Below are positions 1 to 10,282 of a stretch of DNA of 64,000 bases, in pieces. The notes beneath the pieces are model-generated. The model did not search any database, was not told where the DNA came from, and saw only the letters and a program-made list of their open reading frames with translations. A program made the position numbers and the translations under genes. This stretch comes from Catellatospora bangladeshensis (GTDB lineage Bacteria; Actinomycetota; Actinomycetes; Mycobacteriales; Micromonosporaceae), in assembly GCF_016862575.1 (NCBI RefSeq), contig NZ_BONF01000045.1, positions 1-64,000 on the forward strand. Reading direction: 5' to 3'. Position 1 is the stretch's first letter. Each line of letters opens with the position of its first letter.

Positions 1-1
1 G

Positions 2-891
2 TCCACCACCATCACCAGGCCCACCGCCACCACGCAGGAGAAGGCCCCGACCCACCGCCGGCGCCGGGTGTTCCGCGCCGATCGCCGGCCGGGCAAGCTC
101 GCCTACCTCGCGCTGGCCGGGCTGGCCCTGTTCTCCGGGTTCCCGCTCTACTGGTCGCTGGTCGTCGCCTCCCACGACAACGGCATCCTGGGGCAGGTCC
201 CGCCGCCGTTCGGGCTGGGCCCGAACCTGTTCGCCAACATCGAGCGGGCGTTCGACACGGTCGAGTTCGGCAAGGCGGTGGTCAACTCGATCGTCGTGTC
301 GCTGTCCATCACGATCAGTGTGGTGCTGTTCTCGACGCTGGCCGGCTTCGCGTTCGCCAAGCTGACCTTCAAGGGCCGCAACCTCCTGCTGGTCAGCGTC
401 ATCGCGACGATGATGGTCCCGACGCAGCTGGGCATCATCCCGCTGTACATGCTGATGGCCAAGATCGAGTGGACCGGCACCATCTACGCGGTCATCGCAC
501 CCGGCCTGGTCACCGCGTTCGGCGTGTTCTTCATGACGCAGTACCTACGCGAGGCCGTGCCGAGTGAGCTGATCGAGGCCGCCCGGGTCGACGGCTGCCA
601 CACGCTGCGCATCTTCTGGCACGTGGTGATGCCGGCGGCCAAGCCGGCCGCGGCGGTGCTGGGCATGCTCACCTTCATGGGGGCGTGGAACGACTTCTTC
701 TGGCCACTCGTGGTGCTCACCCCCGAGGACCCGACCGTGCAGACCGTGCTGTCCACCCTGGCCAGCGGTTACATCACCGACTACTCGCTGTCGCTGACCG
801 GCACGGCGATCGCGACGGTGCCGCTGCTGGTGGTCTTCGCGCTGCTCGGCAAGTACATCATCGGAGGCATCATGCAGGGAGCGGTGAAGTC

Positions 892-895
<4 letters not shown>
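2..895 (+). CDS. Sugar ABC transporter permease (MalG/CebG-like), 5' partial
   Basis: This is the second integral-membrane subunit of a carbohydrate ABC importer. About six hydrophobic segments are visible, and the cytoplasmic EAA loop is clear at EAARVDGCHTLRIFWHVVMP, the site that docks the ATPase. The reading frame is open to the left edge of the window, so the true start probably lies outside; a GTG at 68 is an internal alternative just before the first membrane segment. It overlaps the following beta-glucosidase by 4 nt (GTGA), as in streptomycete cebEFG-bglC operons, which suggests uptake of cellobiose or a related beta-glucoside. The substrate is inferred only from that neighbour. Confidence 0.9.
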
Positions 896-2289
<1,394 letters not shown>

Positions 2290-2304
2290 CCGCTCCACTC
2301 CACC

Positions 2305-2347
2305 CGGGGCCCGTGATCTCGCACGTCCGTCGAGGTCGCGGGCCCCG
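2305..2347 (+). terminator. Rho-independent-type hairpin after the beta-glucosidase
   Basis: A 17-nt inverted repeat with two G-T pairs (arms CGGGGCCCGTGATCTCG and CGAGGTCGCGGGCCCCG) begins 16 nt after the stop codon. There is no long U tract, as is usual in this GC range. Confidence 0.7.
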
Positions 2348-2392
2348 CTGTGTCGGGCCGGACGACCGCGGGGAAGCATCGTTTGGGGCGTT

Positions 2393-2412
2393 TCGACCGT
2401 TATAACCGTCGA
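2393..2412. promoter_or_regulatory. Palindrome upstream of the 2460 membrane protein gene
   Basis: TCGACCGTTATAACCGTCGA is a 20-nt palindrome with two mismatched positions and a perfect GTTATAAC core, 48 nt before the next start codon. The core contains TATAAC, which could serve as a -10 hexamer, so this may be an operator over a promoter. A GC-rich hairpin (CCGCCCG with CGGGCGG) follows at about 2414-2435. Confidence 0.4.
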
Positions 2413-2459
2413 CCCGCCCGCTCGGAGCCGGGCGGCCGACCAGTCGAAACAGGGCCGCG

Positions 2460-3260
2460 ATGAGAATGAACCTGCCGCTTCCCCGCACGCTGCTGCGCTA
2501 CCTGCTCTGCTGCGTGGCCGGCCTGCACGTGCTCAGCCTCGGCGGCAACTTCGTCTACCACGGGCTGGGGCACCACAACGTCGTGCCCGCCTTCGCGTGG
2601 TGGACCACGTTCTTCAACGTGGATAAGGAGAAGAACCTCCCCACCTGGTTCTCCTCGGCGCTGCTGATGCTGGCCGCGTACGTGCTCTGGGAGATCGCCA
2701 ACGACGTACGGAACAACGGCGAGAAGTACGCGCTGCACTGGCGCGTGCTGTCCGGCGTCTTCGCATTCCTGTCCATGGACGAGGTCGCCCAGATGCACGA
2801 GATGAGCCGCAAGACCGGCCTCGTCGAGCTGGGCAAGGCGTCCTACCTCTCCTGGATCGTGGTCGCCGCGCCGTTCGTGCTCGTCTTCTGCGTGTCGTAC
2901 GTGCGCTTCCTGTTCCGGCTGCCGCTGCGCATGCGGCTGCTGGTGGCCGGGGGCGGGGTGCTGTTCATCCTCGGCGCGGTCGGCATGGAGATCATCGGCG
3001 CGTTCGTCGGCCGCGACGTGGGCGGCAACGTCGGCACCGGCCCGGCGTACGTCGAGTACCTGCTCGCGGCGTCCGTCGAGGAGCTGTTCGAGATGCTCGG
3101 CGTGATCACGTTCTGCTACGCGGTCTCCACCCACCTGTACGAGCGCCGGCAGCAGGCCTCGCTCGCCGCGCCGGAAGCGCCGGTGCAGCTGGCCGCCGCG
3201 CGCTCGCGCCGCCAGCCGATGCCCACCGCGGCCGGGCGCGGCGGCAGCGTCGCCCGCTGA
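2460..3260 (+). CDS. Polytopic membrane protein of unknown function
   Basis: The 266-aa product has about six to seven predicted membrane segments. The first is at residues 10-30, and a conserved-looking FFNVDKEKNLPTWFSS segment sits at about residue 50. Later loops carry clustered acidic and histidine residues (FLSMDEVAQMHE near 105, and EELFEM near 207), a pattern of bacterial uncharacterised membrane proteins that could bind metal, but no catalytic family can be assigned. The C-terminal tail is Arg/Ala-rich and cytoplasmic in appearance. The ATG at 2460 has only a weak GGG-type ribosome site; ATG 2466 is an alternative. It appears monocistronic, with a terminator before it and a leaderless gene after it. 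Confidence 0.75.
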   Translation: MRMNLPLPRTLLRYLLCCVAGLHVLSLGGNFVYHGLGHHNVVPAFAWWTTFFNVDKEKNLPTWFSSALLMLAAYVLWEIANDVRNNGEKYALHWRVLSGVFAFLSMDEVAQMHEMSRKTGLVELGKASYLSWIVVAAPFVLVFCVSYVRFLFRLPLRMRLLVAGGGVLFILGAVGMEIIGAFVGRDVGGNVGTGPAYVEYLLAASVEELFEMLGVITFCYAVSTHLYERRQQASLAAPEAPVQLAAARSRRQPMPTAAGRGGSVAR

Positions 3261-3286
3261 CCGCCGATCGGCCCTGCCCGGCCCCC

Positions 3287-3298
3287 TACCCTGATCAC
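3287..3298 (+). promoter_or_regulatory. -10 hexamer placing a leaderless start at 3299
   Basis: TACCCT followed by exactly 6 nt and the GTG start. No Shine-Dalgarno sequence precedes the GTG, so transcript and coding sequence probably begin at the same base. Confidence 0.5.
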
Positions 3299-6103
3299 GT
3301 GGGGTCCGCGCGGCCGGCACTGGTGGGCAGGAGCGCCGAGCTCGAACAGCTGCGTACGGCGGCGCGCCGCGCGGCGGCCGGGCGGGGCCGCGCCGTCGTG
3401 ATCGAGGGCGGGATCGGCCTCGGCAAGACCGCCCTGCTGGGCGAGCTGGCCGCCGAGTGCGCGGCGCTCGGCATGCGTACGCTGCACGGCACCGCCGAGG
3501 AGGTCGAGCAGCGGCTGCCGTTCGCCGCGCTGTCGGCCTGCGCCCGGCCGCTGCAGGGCACCGACGAGGACCTGGCCCGCGTGACGGCGATGCTGCGGGG
3601 CGAGCACGCGCTGGCATACAGCATGAACGCGGCCCACCACGAGCTGGCGGTCACCGAGGCGCTGCTTGAACTCGCCGACCGGTGGCTGAGCCGGGGCCCG
3701 GTCGCGCTCCTGCTCGACGACGCCCAATGGGCCGACCCGTCGAGCATCGTGGTGCTGCACCGCCTCGCCCGCGGCATCGAGCAGGTGCCGCTGCTGCTGG
3801 CCACCGCCGCGCGGGCGCTCGCGCAGGGCGACGCGCTGGAGGGCCTGGAACGCAGCCTGCTGGCCGGTGGTGCCCTGCGGCTGCGGCTGGAGCCGCTGCC
3901 CGAGGCCGCGACCGTCGCGCTCGCGGAGCGGCAGCTGGGCGCACCACCCGGTCCGCTGCTGCGCCGCCTGCTGCGCCGGTCCACCGGCAACCCGATGTAC
4001 CTGGAGACGGTGCTGACGGCATACCTGCGCGACGGCCTGATCACGGTGGCGGGTGGGCATGCCGAGCTGTCCGGCGGCGCCGCCGCCGATCCCGATGCGG
4101 TGCCCGAGCCGCTGGTCGACCTCACCCGCCGCCAGGCCGAGCTGGTGCCCCGGGCGTACCGGGAGGTCCTGCAGACGGCCGCGGTGTTCGGCTCGACCGT
4201 GGACGTCGGGCAGCTCGCGCAGGTGCTCGACCGGCCGGTCATGGAGATCTCCGAGGTCCTCGTCGACGCGCTCGACAGCGGCATGCTGGCCGACCACGGC
4301 GGCACGCTGCGCTTCCGGCAGGGCGTCGTACGCGAACTGCTGGCCCGCAGCGTGCCCCGGGCGGTCCAGACCGCCCTGCACCAGCGGGCCGGCCGGGCGC
4401 TGTCCGGCGGCCCCGGCCTGTCCGAGCGCACCGGCGCGCACCTGCTCGCCGGTGGTGAGCTCGGGCCCGACGGCGTGCAGTGGCTGACCGCCCACGCCGA
4501 CGCGCTCACCGGCCGCGCCCCCGACCTGGCGGTGAAGCTGCTCCGGCGCGCGGTGGCCGAGACGGGGGAGGGGGCGGGCGGGCCGCTGTACGCGTACCTG
4601 GTGCGGGCGCTGCTGTGGGACGGCGAACCGGCGCAGGCCGAGGAGACCGCCCGCGCCGCGCTGGGCGGGGGCGCCGGGCCGGACACCGAACCGGACCTGC
4701 GCTGGCTGCTGGTGCAGGCCTGCTACCGCCAGGGCCGCCTGCCGGAGGCGGTCGCCGAGACGGAGCGGGCGGTGGCCTCGCCGTGCACCTCACCGGGCCA
4801 GGCGGCCCGGTTCCGGGGCATCGCCGCGATGTGCCTGCACCTGCTGGGCCGGGCCGAGGAGGCGGAGGCTGCCGCGGACCGGGCCGTCGCCGAGGGCGAG
4901 GCCGCCGGTGACCGGGCGGCGGTCGCCATCGGCTGCCTGGCCAGAGCGCTCGGCCTGATCGGGGACGATATGGCCGGCTCGCTGGCGCTGACCGATCGCG
5001 GGCTGGCCGAGCTGGGCCACGGCATCCAGCCCGACCTCCAGATCGATCCGTACGTGATGCGCGGGGTGTGCCTGCTGGAGCTGGACCGGTTCGCCGAGGC
5101 CGAGGAGGCGACGGCGATCGCGGTGCGCCACAACCAGCGCACCGGCGGCATGTTCCTGACCACGGCGCACGCGGTGCGGGCGCACCTGCGCTTCCTGCAG
5201 GGCAGGTGGGACGACGCCCTGGCGGAGGTGCGCAGCGGGCTGGACGGCCCGGACCCGGTCGGGCACGGCGCGCGCCTGCTGGCGTTCGCCGACCTGATCG
5301 CGGTGCACCGCGGCGACACGCCGGGCGGGGAGTTCACCGGCCCCGGCCCGGCGGTCGAGGGCGACCGGTACCTGGTGGACTGGGCGCGCTGCCTGGCCGC
5401 CGAGGCGCAGGGCGACGCCGGGCAGGCCGCCGCGCTGCTGTTCCCCCGCTGGGAGCGGGCAGCCGGGCCGTCCGCGCGCCGGAGGATGTATCGCGTCGGC
5501 CCCGACCTGGCCCGGGTGCTGGCCGCGGCCGGCGACACCGGGCGCCTGCGGGCGCTCGCCGACGATCTGGACACGCTGGCCGCGGCGCACGGCACGGCCG
5601 GTCTCACCGGCTGCGCGGCGCTGTGCCGGGCGGCGGCCGACGGCACGGCCGAGCCCGCGCTGGCCGCGGTGACGGCGTTCCAGGAGGCCGGGTGGCCGCT
5701 GTACGAGGCGTACGCGCACGAGGCGGCCGCGCTCGCAGCGGCGGCCGCCGGGGACGCGGCGGCGGCCCGCGAGCGCCTGGCCCGGGCGCTGGACCTCTAC
5801 GCGCGGCTGGATGCGGGCTGGGACGCGGCCCGCGCCAGGTCCCGGCTGCGCGAGGCGGGGGTGCGCGCGGGGGTGCGCGGCCCGCGCGGGCGGCCCAAGC
5901 ACGGCTGGGAGGCGCTCACCGACACCGAGCGCGTGGTGGCCGACCTGGTCGCGCAGGGCATGTCCAACCCGGACGTGGCCGCGCAGCTCTACCTGTCCCG
6001 CCGCACCGTCCAGTCCCACGTGTCCAGCATCCTCGCCAAGCTGGCCCTGACCTCCCGCGTCGAACTCGCGGTGGCCGCCGCCCAGCGCTCCACCCAGGGT
6101 TAG
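3299..6103 (+). CDS. Large ATP-binding LuxR-family (LAL-type) transcriptional regulator
   Basis: The 934-aa regulator has the LAL architecture: an N-terminal AAA-type ATPase with Walker A GGIGLGKT at residues 37-44 and Walker B ALLLDDAQWAD near 136-146, a long alpha-helical TPR-like middle (about 400-850), and a C-terminal LuxR/GerE helix-turn-helix at about 870-925 (LTDTERVVADLVAQGMSN, then LSRRTVQSHVSSILAKLAL). Such proteins switch on secondary-metabolite or sugar-use genes after ligand binding. No pathway cluster is adjacent, so the target is unknown. The GTG start fits a leaderless promoter at 3287. The stop codon lies inside the dyad repeat at 6102. Confidence 0.92.
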   Translation: MGSARPALVGRSAELEQLRTAARRAAAGRGRAVVIEGGIGLGKTALLGELAAECAALGMRTLHGTAEEVEQRLPFAALSACARPLQGTDEDLARVTAMLRGEHALAYSMNAAHHELAVTEALLELADRWLSRGPVALLLDDAQWADPSSIVVLHRLARGIEQVPLLLATAARALAQGDALEGLERSLLAGGALRLRLEPLPEAATVALAERQLGAPPGPLLRRLLRRSTGNPMYLETVLTAYLRDGLITVAGGHAELSGGAAADPDAVPEPLVDLTRRQAELVPRAYREVLQTAAVFGSTVDVGQLAQVLDRPVMEISEVLVDALDSGMLADHGGTLRFRQGVVRELLARSVPRAVQTALHQRAGRALSGGPGLSERTGAHLLAGGELGPDGVQWLTAHADALTGRAPDLAVKLLRRAVAETGEGAGGPLYAYLVRALLWDGEPAQAEETARAALGGGAGPDTEPDLRWLLVQACYRQGRLPEAVAETERAVASPCTSPGQAARFRGIAAMCLHLLGRAEEAEAAADRAVAEGEAAGDRAAVAIGCLARALGLIGDDMAGSLALTDRGLAELGHGIQPDLQIDPYVMRGVCLLELDRFAEAEEATAIAVRHNQRTGGMFLTTAHAVRAHLRFLQGRWDDALAEVRSGLDGPDPVGHGARLLAFADLIAVHRGDTPGGEFTGPGPAVEGDRYLVDWARCLAAEAQGDAGQAAALLFPRWERAAGPSARRRMYRVGPDLARVLAAAGDTGRLRALADDLDTLAAAHGTAGLTGCAALCRAAADGTAEPALAAVTAFQEAGWPLYEAYAHEAAALAAAAAGDAAAARERLARALDLYARLDAGWDAARARSRLREAGVRAGVRGPRGRPKHGWEALTDTERVVADLVAQGMSNPDVAAQLYLSRRTVQSHVSSILAKLALTSRVELAVAAAQRSTQG

Positions 6104-6150
6104 GAAGGGCACCTTCTACTACGGAATCCGATGACAAGGTGCCCTTCCTT
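6102..6150. repeat. Family-1 dyad, copy 1a (bidirectional terminator-like)
   Basis: Arms AGGAAGGGCACCTT (6102-6115) and AAGGTGCCCTTCCT (6136-6149) are perfectly complementary around a 20-nt loop. The element fills the gap between two convergent genes, overlapping the LuxR-type regulator's stop and ending 5 nt from the hydrolase stop. Four more copies occur in the window at 21713, 23891, 35490 and 37567. Confidence 0.85.
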
Positions 6151-6154
6151 TCGG

Positions 6155-7546
6155 TCAGGCGGGGCCGGGGCGCCAGCCGTGGGGGTCCAGGCCGCCGGGG
6201 GTTACGTCGGGGTCGCCGTAGGGTTCCCGGGTGAAGACGAAGCTGCCCAGGTCGAGGTGGGTGACCGTGCCGGACGCGTCGCGGATCACGCGCAGGGTCT
6301 CGCCGGCGTAGTAGCCGTCCAGGCCGAGCCAGGTGCCGTCGGGCTGCGCCTTGAGGCGGGCGGCGCGGCCGGGGCCGGTCAGCGGGCCGAGTTCGAGGTC
6401 GCCGCCGGGGCGCAGCCGGACGGCGACCGCGCCGGGTCCCCAGTACCAGGGGCCGGTCAGCTCGAGCAGGGCCGGGTCGTAGGTGTCCAGCGGCCGCCAC
6501 GGGTCGGGGATGCGCGGCTCGTGCTCGGCGGTGATGCGCAGCAGGTCCGCCGCGAGCCCGCCCACGGCGAGGCCGGTGGTGGTGTTGGCCAGCGCGATCG
6601 CGCCGAGCCGGTCGGCGGGGGAGACCCACAGCGTGCACAGGAAGCCGGGCATCGAGCCGGTGTGGCCCGCGAGCTGCCGCCCGCCGTCCTGCTTCAGCAT
6701 CAGGCCGAGGCCGTATCCGGCGTCCCAGGCCGGGCCGTCGGGCGGCGCGACCGGTGTGCGCATCTCGGTCAGGGTGGCCTCGGCCAGCACGGCGGGGTCG
6801 CCCGCGGCCAGGAACGCGCCGAAGCGGCTCAGGTCCTGCACGGTCGACCAGAGCTGCCCGGCCGGGGCCATCCGCCCGGTGTCCGTGGCGGGCTCGGGCA
6901 GCAGCACGTCGGCCCACGGGTGCACCGCCCAGCCGTGGGCGTGCGGCGCCTGCGGCAGCAGGGAGGTGCGCGTCATGCCGAGCGGCGCCAGGATCTCCTC
7001 GTGGAGCACCTGCCCGAGCGGCGCGCCGCGCAGCTGCTCCACGAGGGCGCCGAGCAGCGCGTAGCCGGGGTTGGAGTAGTGGAAGCGCCGCCCGGCGGGG
7101 TGCTTGACCGGCTCCGGTTCGAGGATGTCGGCCGGTTCGGGGCGTACGCCGCCGTCGGTGCGCTCCCACCACGGCGGCGGGGTCTCCGCGGCGATGCCGC
7201 CGGTGTGCGCGAGCAGCTGGGCGAGGGTGAGCCCGGCGGTGGCGGCCGGGGCCTGCGGGAGGTGGGCGCCGAGGGTGTCGGCGAGGTCGAGGCGGCCCTC
7301 GTCGCGCAGCCGCAGCACCAGCACGGCGACGAAGGTCTTGGTCAGCGAGCCGATGCGGTACTGCGTGTCGGCGGTGGGGGGTGCGCCGTCGACGAGGCCG
7401 CGGCCCTCGGTCCATACCGGAGCGCCGTCGCGCAGGACGGCGCCGACCAGGGACGGTGCCCGGCCCTCGGCCTGGGCGGTGGCGAGGCGGTGCAGCAGGG
7501 CGCGGCGGGTGGCCGGCAGCAGGTCCATCTCAGGCATGGCGATCAT
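6155..7546 (-). CDS. Serine hydrolase, class C beta-lactamase/DD-peptidase superfamily
   Basis: The 463-aa protein has the three penicillin-recognition motifs in order: SxxK as SLTK within YRIGSLTKTF (about residue 69), YxN as YSN in HYSNPGYALLG (about 154), and HTG in AGHTGSMPGF (about 295). An extra C-terminal region of about 120 residues resembles the small beta-barrel tail of such esterases. There is no obvious signal peptide, so an intracellular esterase/hydrolase role is as likely as cell-wall work. The start is uncertain: ATG 7546, 7537 and 7528 are all possible and none has a good ribosome site. It converges on the LuxR-type regulator across the repeat at 6102. Confidence 0.82.
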   Translation of the reverse strand: MIAMPEMDLLPATRRALLHRLATAQAEGRAPSLVGAVLRDGAPVWTEGRGLVDGAPPTADTQYRIGSLTKTFVAVLVLRLRDEGRLDLADTLGAHLPQAPAATAGLTLAQLLAHTGGIAAETPPPWWERTDGGVRPEPADILEPEPVKHPAGRRFHYSNPGYALLGALVEQLRGAPLGQVLHEEILAPLGMTRTSLLPQAPHAHGWAVHPWADVLLPEPATDTGRMAPAGQLWSTVQDLSRFGAFLAAGDPAVLAEATLTEMRTPVAPPDGPAWDAGYGLGLMLKQDGGRQLAGHTGSMPGFLCTLWVSPADRLGAIALANTTTGLAVGGLAADLLRITAEHEPRIPDPWRPLDTYDPALLELTGPWYWGPGAVAVRLRPGGDLELGPLTGPGRAARLKAQPDGTWLGLDGYYAGETLRVIRDASGTVTHLDLGSFVFTREPYGDPDVTPGGLDPHGWRPGPA

Positions 7547-7624
7547 CGTGCCAGTTCCGCCGCGGTGACACGCCGGGCACGGCCGGGCCGGCGGTCGGGG
7601 CCGCCGGTCCGGTTCCAGCCGACC

Positions 7625-7966
7625 TCAGCGGTGGTAGCCGCCGTGGTGGTCGTAGTTGTTGTAGTGCCAGTTGTTCTTGTGGTGGTAATTCTTCTTGTGG
7701 TGCTTGTGGTAGTAGTGCTTGCAGACCCACTTCTTGTGCCACCGGTGCTTCCAGCGGTAGACCTGCTTGTAGCAGCGCCGGTTGCCGTCGAGCGCGGTTG
7801 CCGTCGCGTCCTGCGTGGACACCGACACCTGGTCGGTGAGCGGCGCGGCCGACGCCCGCAGCGGTTGTGCCATGACGGTGAGACCCGCGATCAGGAACAG
7901 CATCAGGCTGGTCATCGCGGTCACCACCCACAGCCGGTGGCCGATGGCCCGAGCCGTCTCCTCCAT
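7625..7966 (-). CDS. Exported or membrane-anchored small protein with His/Lys/Tyr-rich tail
   Basis: The 113-aa product starts METAR-like (MEETARAIGHRL) at an ATG 7 nt after a strong GGGAGGAGG ribosome site. An upstream in-frame start would add 18 residues without such a site. One hydrophobic segment (WVVTAMTSLMLFLIAGLTVM, about residues 12-31) could be a signal peptide or anchor. The last 45 residues hold about 12 histidines, many lysines, tyrosines and asparagines, and two cysteines, a composition seen in metal-binding or wall-associated peptides. The DNA of this tail is visibly lower in GC than its surroundings, because His, Asn, Lys and Tyr codons dominate. No family is recognised. Confidence 0.7.
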   Translation of the reverse strand: MEETARAIGHRLWVVTAMTSLMLFLIAGLTVMAQPLRASAAPLTDQVSVSTQDATATALDGNRRCYKQVYRWKHRWHKKWVCKHYYHKHHKKNYHHKNNWHYNNYDHHGGYHR

Positions 7967-8386
7967 CGGAACCCCTCCTCCCATTGCTGGCCGTGGTGTG
8001 AGATCCTGCTGATCAAACATCCGCCGCGGCTACCTGGTCAACGCCGTGACCTGCGGAAACTCCTTGCCGGGCGGCCGGTCAGGCTACCTTTCACGATGAG
8101 TTCATTTAGCCTCCCTACCGACCGGCAGGTAGAACGCCCAATGCGGGCGAGAACCGGGCGGCGGTCCGCCGCTACTGACCGGGCGGCAGGCAATGATGAA
8201 CATCGGGTTAACCCATGCGTGCGTGCGCATATTTCCTGCGATGTGAGACGGTAATCCTGCGCTCCGGTCGCCCGTCACTGCGCTGATCGCCGTGGTCAGC
8301 GAGGATTCATGCCCGTGCGCGCCGTAACGGACCTGGTGACCGGTGACATATGCCTCCCCGGCCCACCCGCGCCATAGGCTCTGACC
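7967..8386. other. Divergent 420-nt intergenic region
   Basis: No gene is supported here. It holds the upstream region of the His-rich protein (minus strand) and of the antiporter (plus strand). Small dyads are visible: GGTCA/TGACC around 8038-8053, an 18-nt imperfect palindrome CTACCGACCGGCAGGTAG at 8115-8132 that resembles a repressor site, and GGGTTAACCC at 8205-8214. None can be tied to a regulator. Confidence 0.5.
8375..8386 (+). promoter_or_regulatory. -10 hexamer placing a leaderless start at 8387
   Basis: TAGGCT, 6 nt, then GTG. No ribosome site precedes the start. Confidence 0.5.
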
Positions 8387-9952
8387 GTGGAAGCCCTCGT
8401 GGTGGCGGTCGTGCTGACCGTGGTGGTGGTCGCGGTCTCCGGACTGTCGCGCAAGTACGGCCTGCAGGCGCCGATCGCGCTGGTCGTCGTCGGGCTGGTG
8501 CTGGCCCTGGTGCCGGGCTTCCCGGTCATCGTGCTCGAACCGGAACTGGTGCTCATCGGCGTGCTGCCCCCGCTGCTGTACGTGGCCGCGCTGGAGACCT
8601 CGGTGCCCGCGTTCCGGCTCAACCTGCGCCCCATCCTGCTGCTCGCCGTCGGTCTGGTCCTGTTCACCGCGGTCGCGGTCGGGCTGGTGGTGCACGCGCT
8701 GCTGCCCTCCGTGCCGCTGGCCATCTGCCTCGCGTTCGGCGCGGTGGTGGCCCCGCCCGACGCCGTCGCCGCGACCGCCGTGGCCAGGCGGATCGGGCTG
8801 CCCCGGCGGCTGGTGACCATCCTGGAGGGGGAGAGCCTGCTCAACGACGCGACGGCCCTGGTGCTGTTCCGGGTGGCGGTGGCGGTGGCCCTCGGGCTCG
8901 CGGTCGGCCCGGTGGCCATCGGGCAGCAGGTGCTGGTCGCCGCGGGCGGCGGCATCGCGGTCGGCGCGCTCGGCGCGGTCACCGCGGCGTTCCTGCACCG
9001 GCGCACCACCGACCCGCTGCTGGACAACTCGATCTCGCTGCTCACCCCGTTCGCGGTGACCGTGGTCGCCGAGTCGATCCACGCCTCGGCCGTGGTGGCC
9101 GTCGTCGTCGCGGGCCTCTACCTCGGGCACCGGATGCCGACGCTGATGTCGGCCGCGTCCCGGCTGCAGATGGGCGCGTTCTGGCGCATGGTCACCTTCA
9201 TGCTGGAGGGCCTGGTCTTCCTGCTGGTCGGGCTGAACCTGCGGGAGGTGCTGGCGGCCCTGGACACACCTGTGGCGCAGGTCGTGGGGCTGACCATCGC
9301 CGTGCTGGCGACCGTGGTGGCGACCCGGTTCGCCTGGATGTACCCGGCGACGTTCCTGGTCCGGCTGCTGCCCCGGGTGCGCCGCCGCGGCACCGGGCTG
9401 GACTTCCCCGGCGCGACGGTGCTGGCCTGGGCGGGCATGCGGGGCGTGGTCACCCTGGCCACCGCGCTGGCGCTGCCCGCGACCCTGGCCGGGGGCGAGA
9501 CCTACCCCCGGGCGCTGTTCGTCTGGCTCGCTTTCGCGGTCATCGTCGGCACGCTGGTGCTGCAGGGCATGACCCTGCCCCTGGTGGCCCGCATGCTGCG
9601 GGTGCAGGGCGACGACAAGACCGCCGACATCCTGGCCGAGGCGCAGACGCAGCAGCACGCCAGCCGGGCCGCCCGCGAGCGGCTGGAGGAGCGGGCGGGC
9701 GCGGCGCCCCCGGACGTCGTCGACAAGCTGCGCAGCCTTACCGAGCTGCGCGCCAACACGATCTGGGAGCGGCTGGGCGGGGAACGGGAAACCCCATCCG
9801 CCGCGTACGTCCGGCTGCGCCGGGAGATGCTGGAGGCCGAGCGGGACGTGTTCCGCAGCGCCCGCGACGCCGGCCGGATCCCTGAGGACGTGCTGGTCCG
9901 AGCGCAGCGCGACATGGACCTGGAGGAATCGATGCTGGAACGGATGGAGTGA
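8387..9952 (+). CDS. CPA1 family Na+/H+ antiporter (NhaP type)
   Basis: The 521-aa cytoplasmic-membrane protein exchanges Na+ (or K+) for protons. About twelve hydrophobic segments occupy residues 1-410. The ion-binding ND-type motif is seen as EGESLLNDATALVLF (about 146-160), preceded by APPDAVAATAV (about 123) and followed by GMRGVVTLATALALP (about 345-360), all landmarks of the family. The C-terminal 110 residues are hydrophilic and probably regulatory. Its last codons overlap the start of a UBP zinc-finger gene, a pairing common in actinobacteria, so the two are co-translated. Ion preference is not readable from sequence. Confidence 0.93.
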   Translation: MEALVVAVVLTVVVVAVSGLSRKYGLQAPIALVVVGLVLALVPGFPVIVLEPELVLIGVLPPLLYVAALETSVPAFRLNLRPILLLAVGLVLFTAVAVGLVVHALLPSVPLAICLAFGAVVAPPDAVAATAVARRIGLPRRLVTILEGESLLNDATALVLFRVAVAVALGLAVGPVAIGQQVLVAAGGGIAVGALGAVTAAFLHRRTTDPLLDNSISLLTPFAVTVVAESIHASAVVAVVVAGLYLGHRMPTLMSAASRLQMGAFWRMVTFMLEGLVFLLVGLNLREVLAALDTPVAQVVGLTIAVLATVVATRFAWMYPATFLVRLLPRVRRRGTGLDFPGATVLAWAGMRGVVTLATALALPATLAGGETYPRALFVWLAFAVIVGTLVLQGMTLPLVARMLRVQGDDKTADILAEAQTQQHASRAARERLEERAGAAPPDVVDKLRSLTELRANTIWERLGGERETPSAAYVRLRREMLEAERDVFRSARDAGRIPEDVLVRAQRDMDLEESMLERME

Positions 9953-10209
9953 GCATGACCGCGTGTGAGGATCTCAAGAAGGCCGACGACCCGGCGCCGC
10001 GCGCCGAGGGCTGCGAGGAGTGCCTGGCCAACGGGACCAGCTGGGTGCACCTGCGCCGCTGCCTGAGCTGCGGGCACATCGGCTGCTGCGACTCGTCGCC
10101 GAACAAGCACGCCACCGCACACTTCCACGCGGTGGGCCATCCGGTCATCCAGTCGTTCGAGCCGGGCGAGAACTGGCGCTGGTGCTACCTGCACGAGATG
10201 GTCGGCTGA
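9949..10209 (+). CDS. UBP-type zinc-finger protein
   Basis: The 86-aa protein is almost entirely a zf-UBP domain: CEEC at about residue 22, HLRRCLSCGHIGCC near 34-47, then HATAHFHAVGHPV, and a final WRWCYLHE. The Cys and His ligands for two or three zinc ions are all present. In eukaryotes this fold binds ubiquitin C-termini; in bacteria the ligand is unknown. GTG 9949 overlaps the antiporter stop (GTGA); ATG 9955 is the alternative. Co-translation suggests a role with the antiporter, but that is inference. Confidence 0.88.
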   Translation: MSMTACEDLKKADDPAPRAEGCEECLANGTSWVHLRRCLSCGHIGCCDSSPNKHATAHFHAVGHPVIQSFEPGENWRWCYLHEMVG

Positions 10210-10234
10210 CCGGCCCGGTGGCCGGCGCGGCCGA

Positions 10235-10246
10235 TAGTCTTCCCGG
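10235..10246 (+). promoter_or_regulatory. -10 hexamer before the ABC-F leader
   Basis: TAGTCT, 6 nt, then GTG 10247. This would start a leaderless transcript at the mini-ORF described next. Confidence 0.4.
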
Positions 10247-10282
10247 GTGACTTCCGACGAGCGTGGGCAGGTGCGGCGGTGA
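10247..10282 (+). CDS. Candidate 11-codon leader peptide of the ABC-F gene
   Basis: GTG plus ten codons encode MTSDERGQVRR and the stop overlaps the ABC-F start codon as GTGA. The mini-ORF begins exactly where a leaderless transcript from TAGTCT would begin. ABC-F resistance genes are often controlled by leader peptides, so this may be an attenuator or coupling device, or chance. Confidence 0.3.
   Translation: MTSDERGQVRR

Noticed and set aside
6131-8254. 707-codon plus-strand frame across the serine hydrolase
   Set aside because: The minus strand shows SxxK, YSN and HTG in order; the plus frame has no recognisable sequence and runs through an intergenic region.
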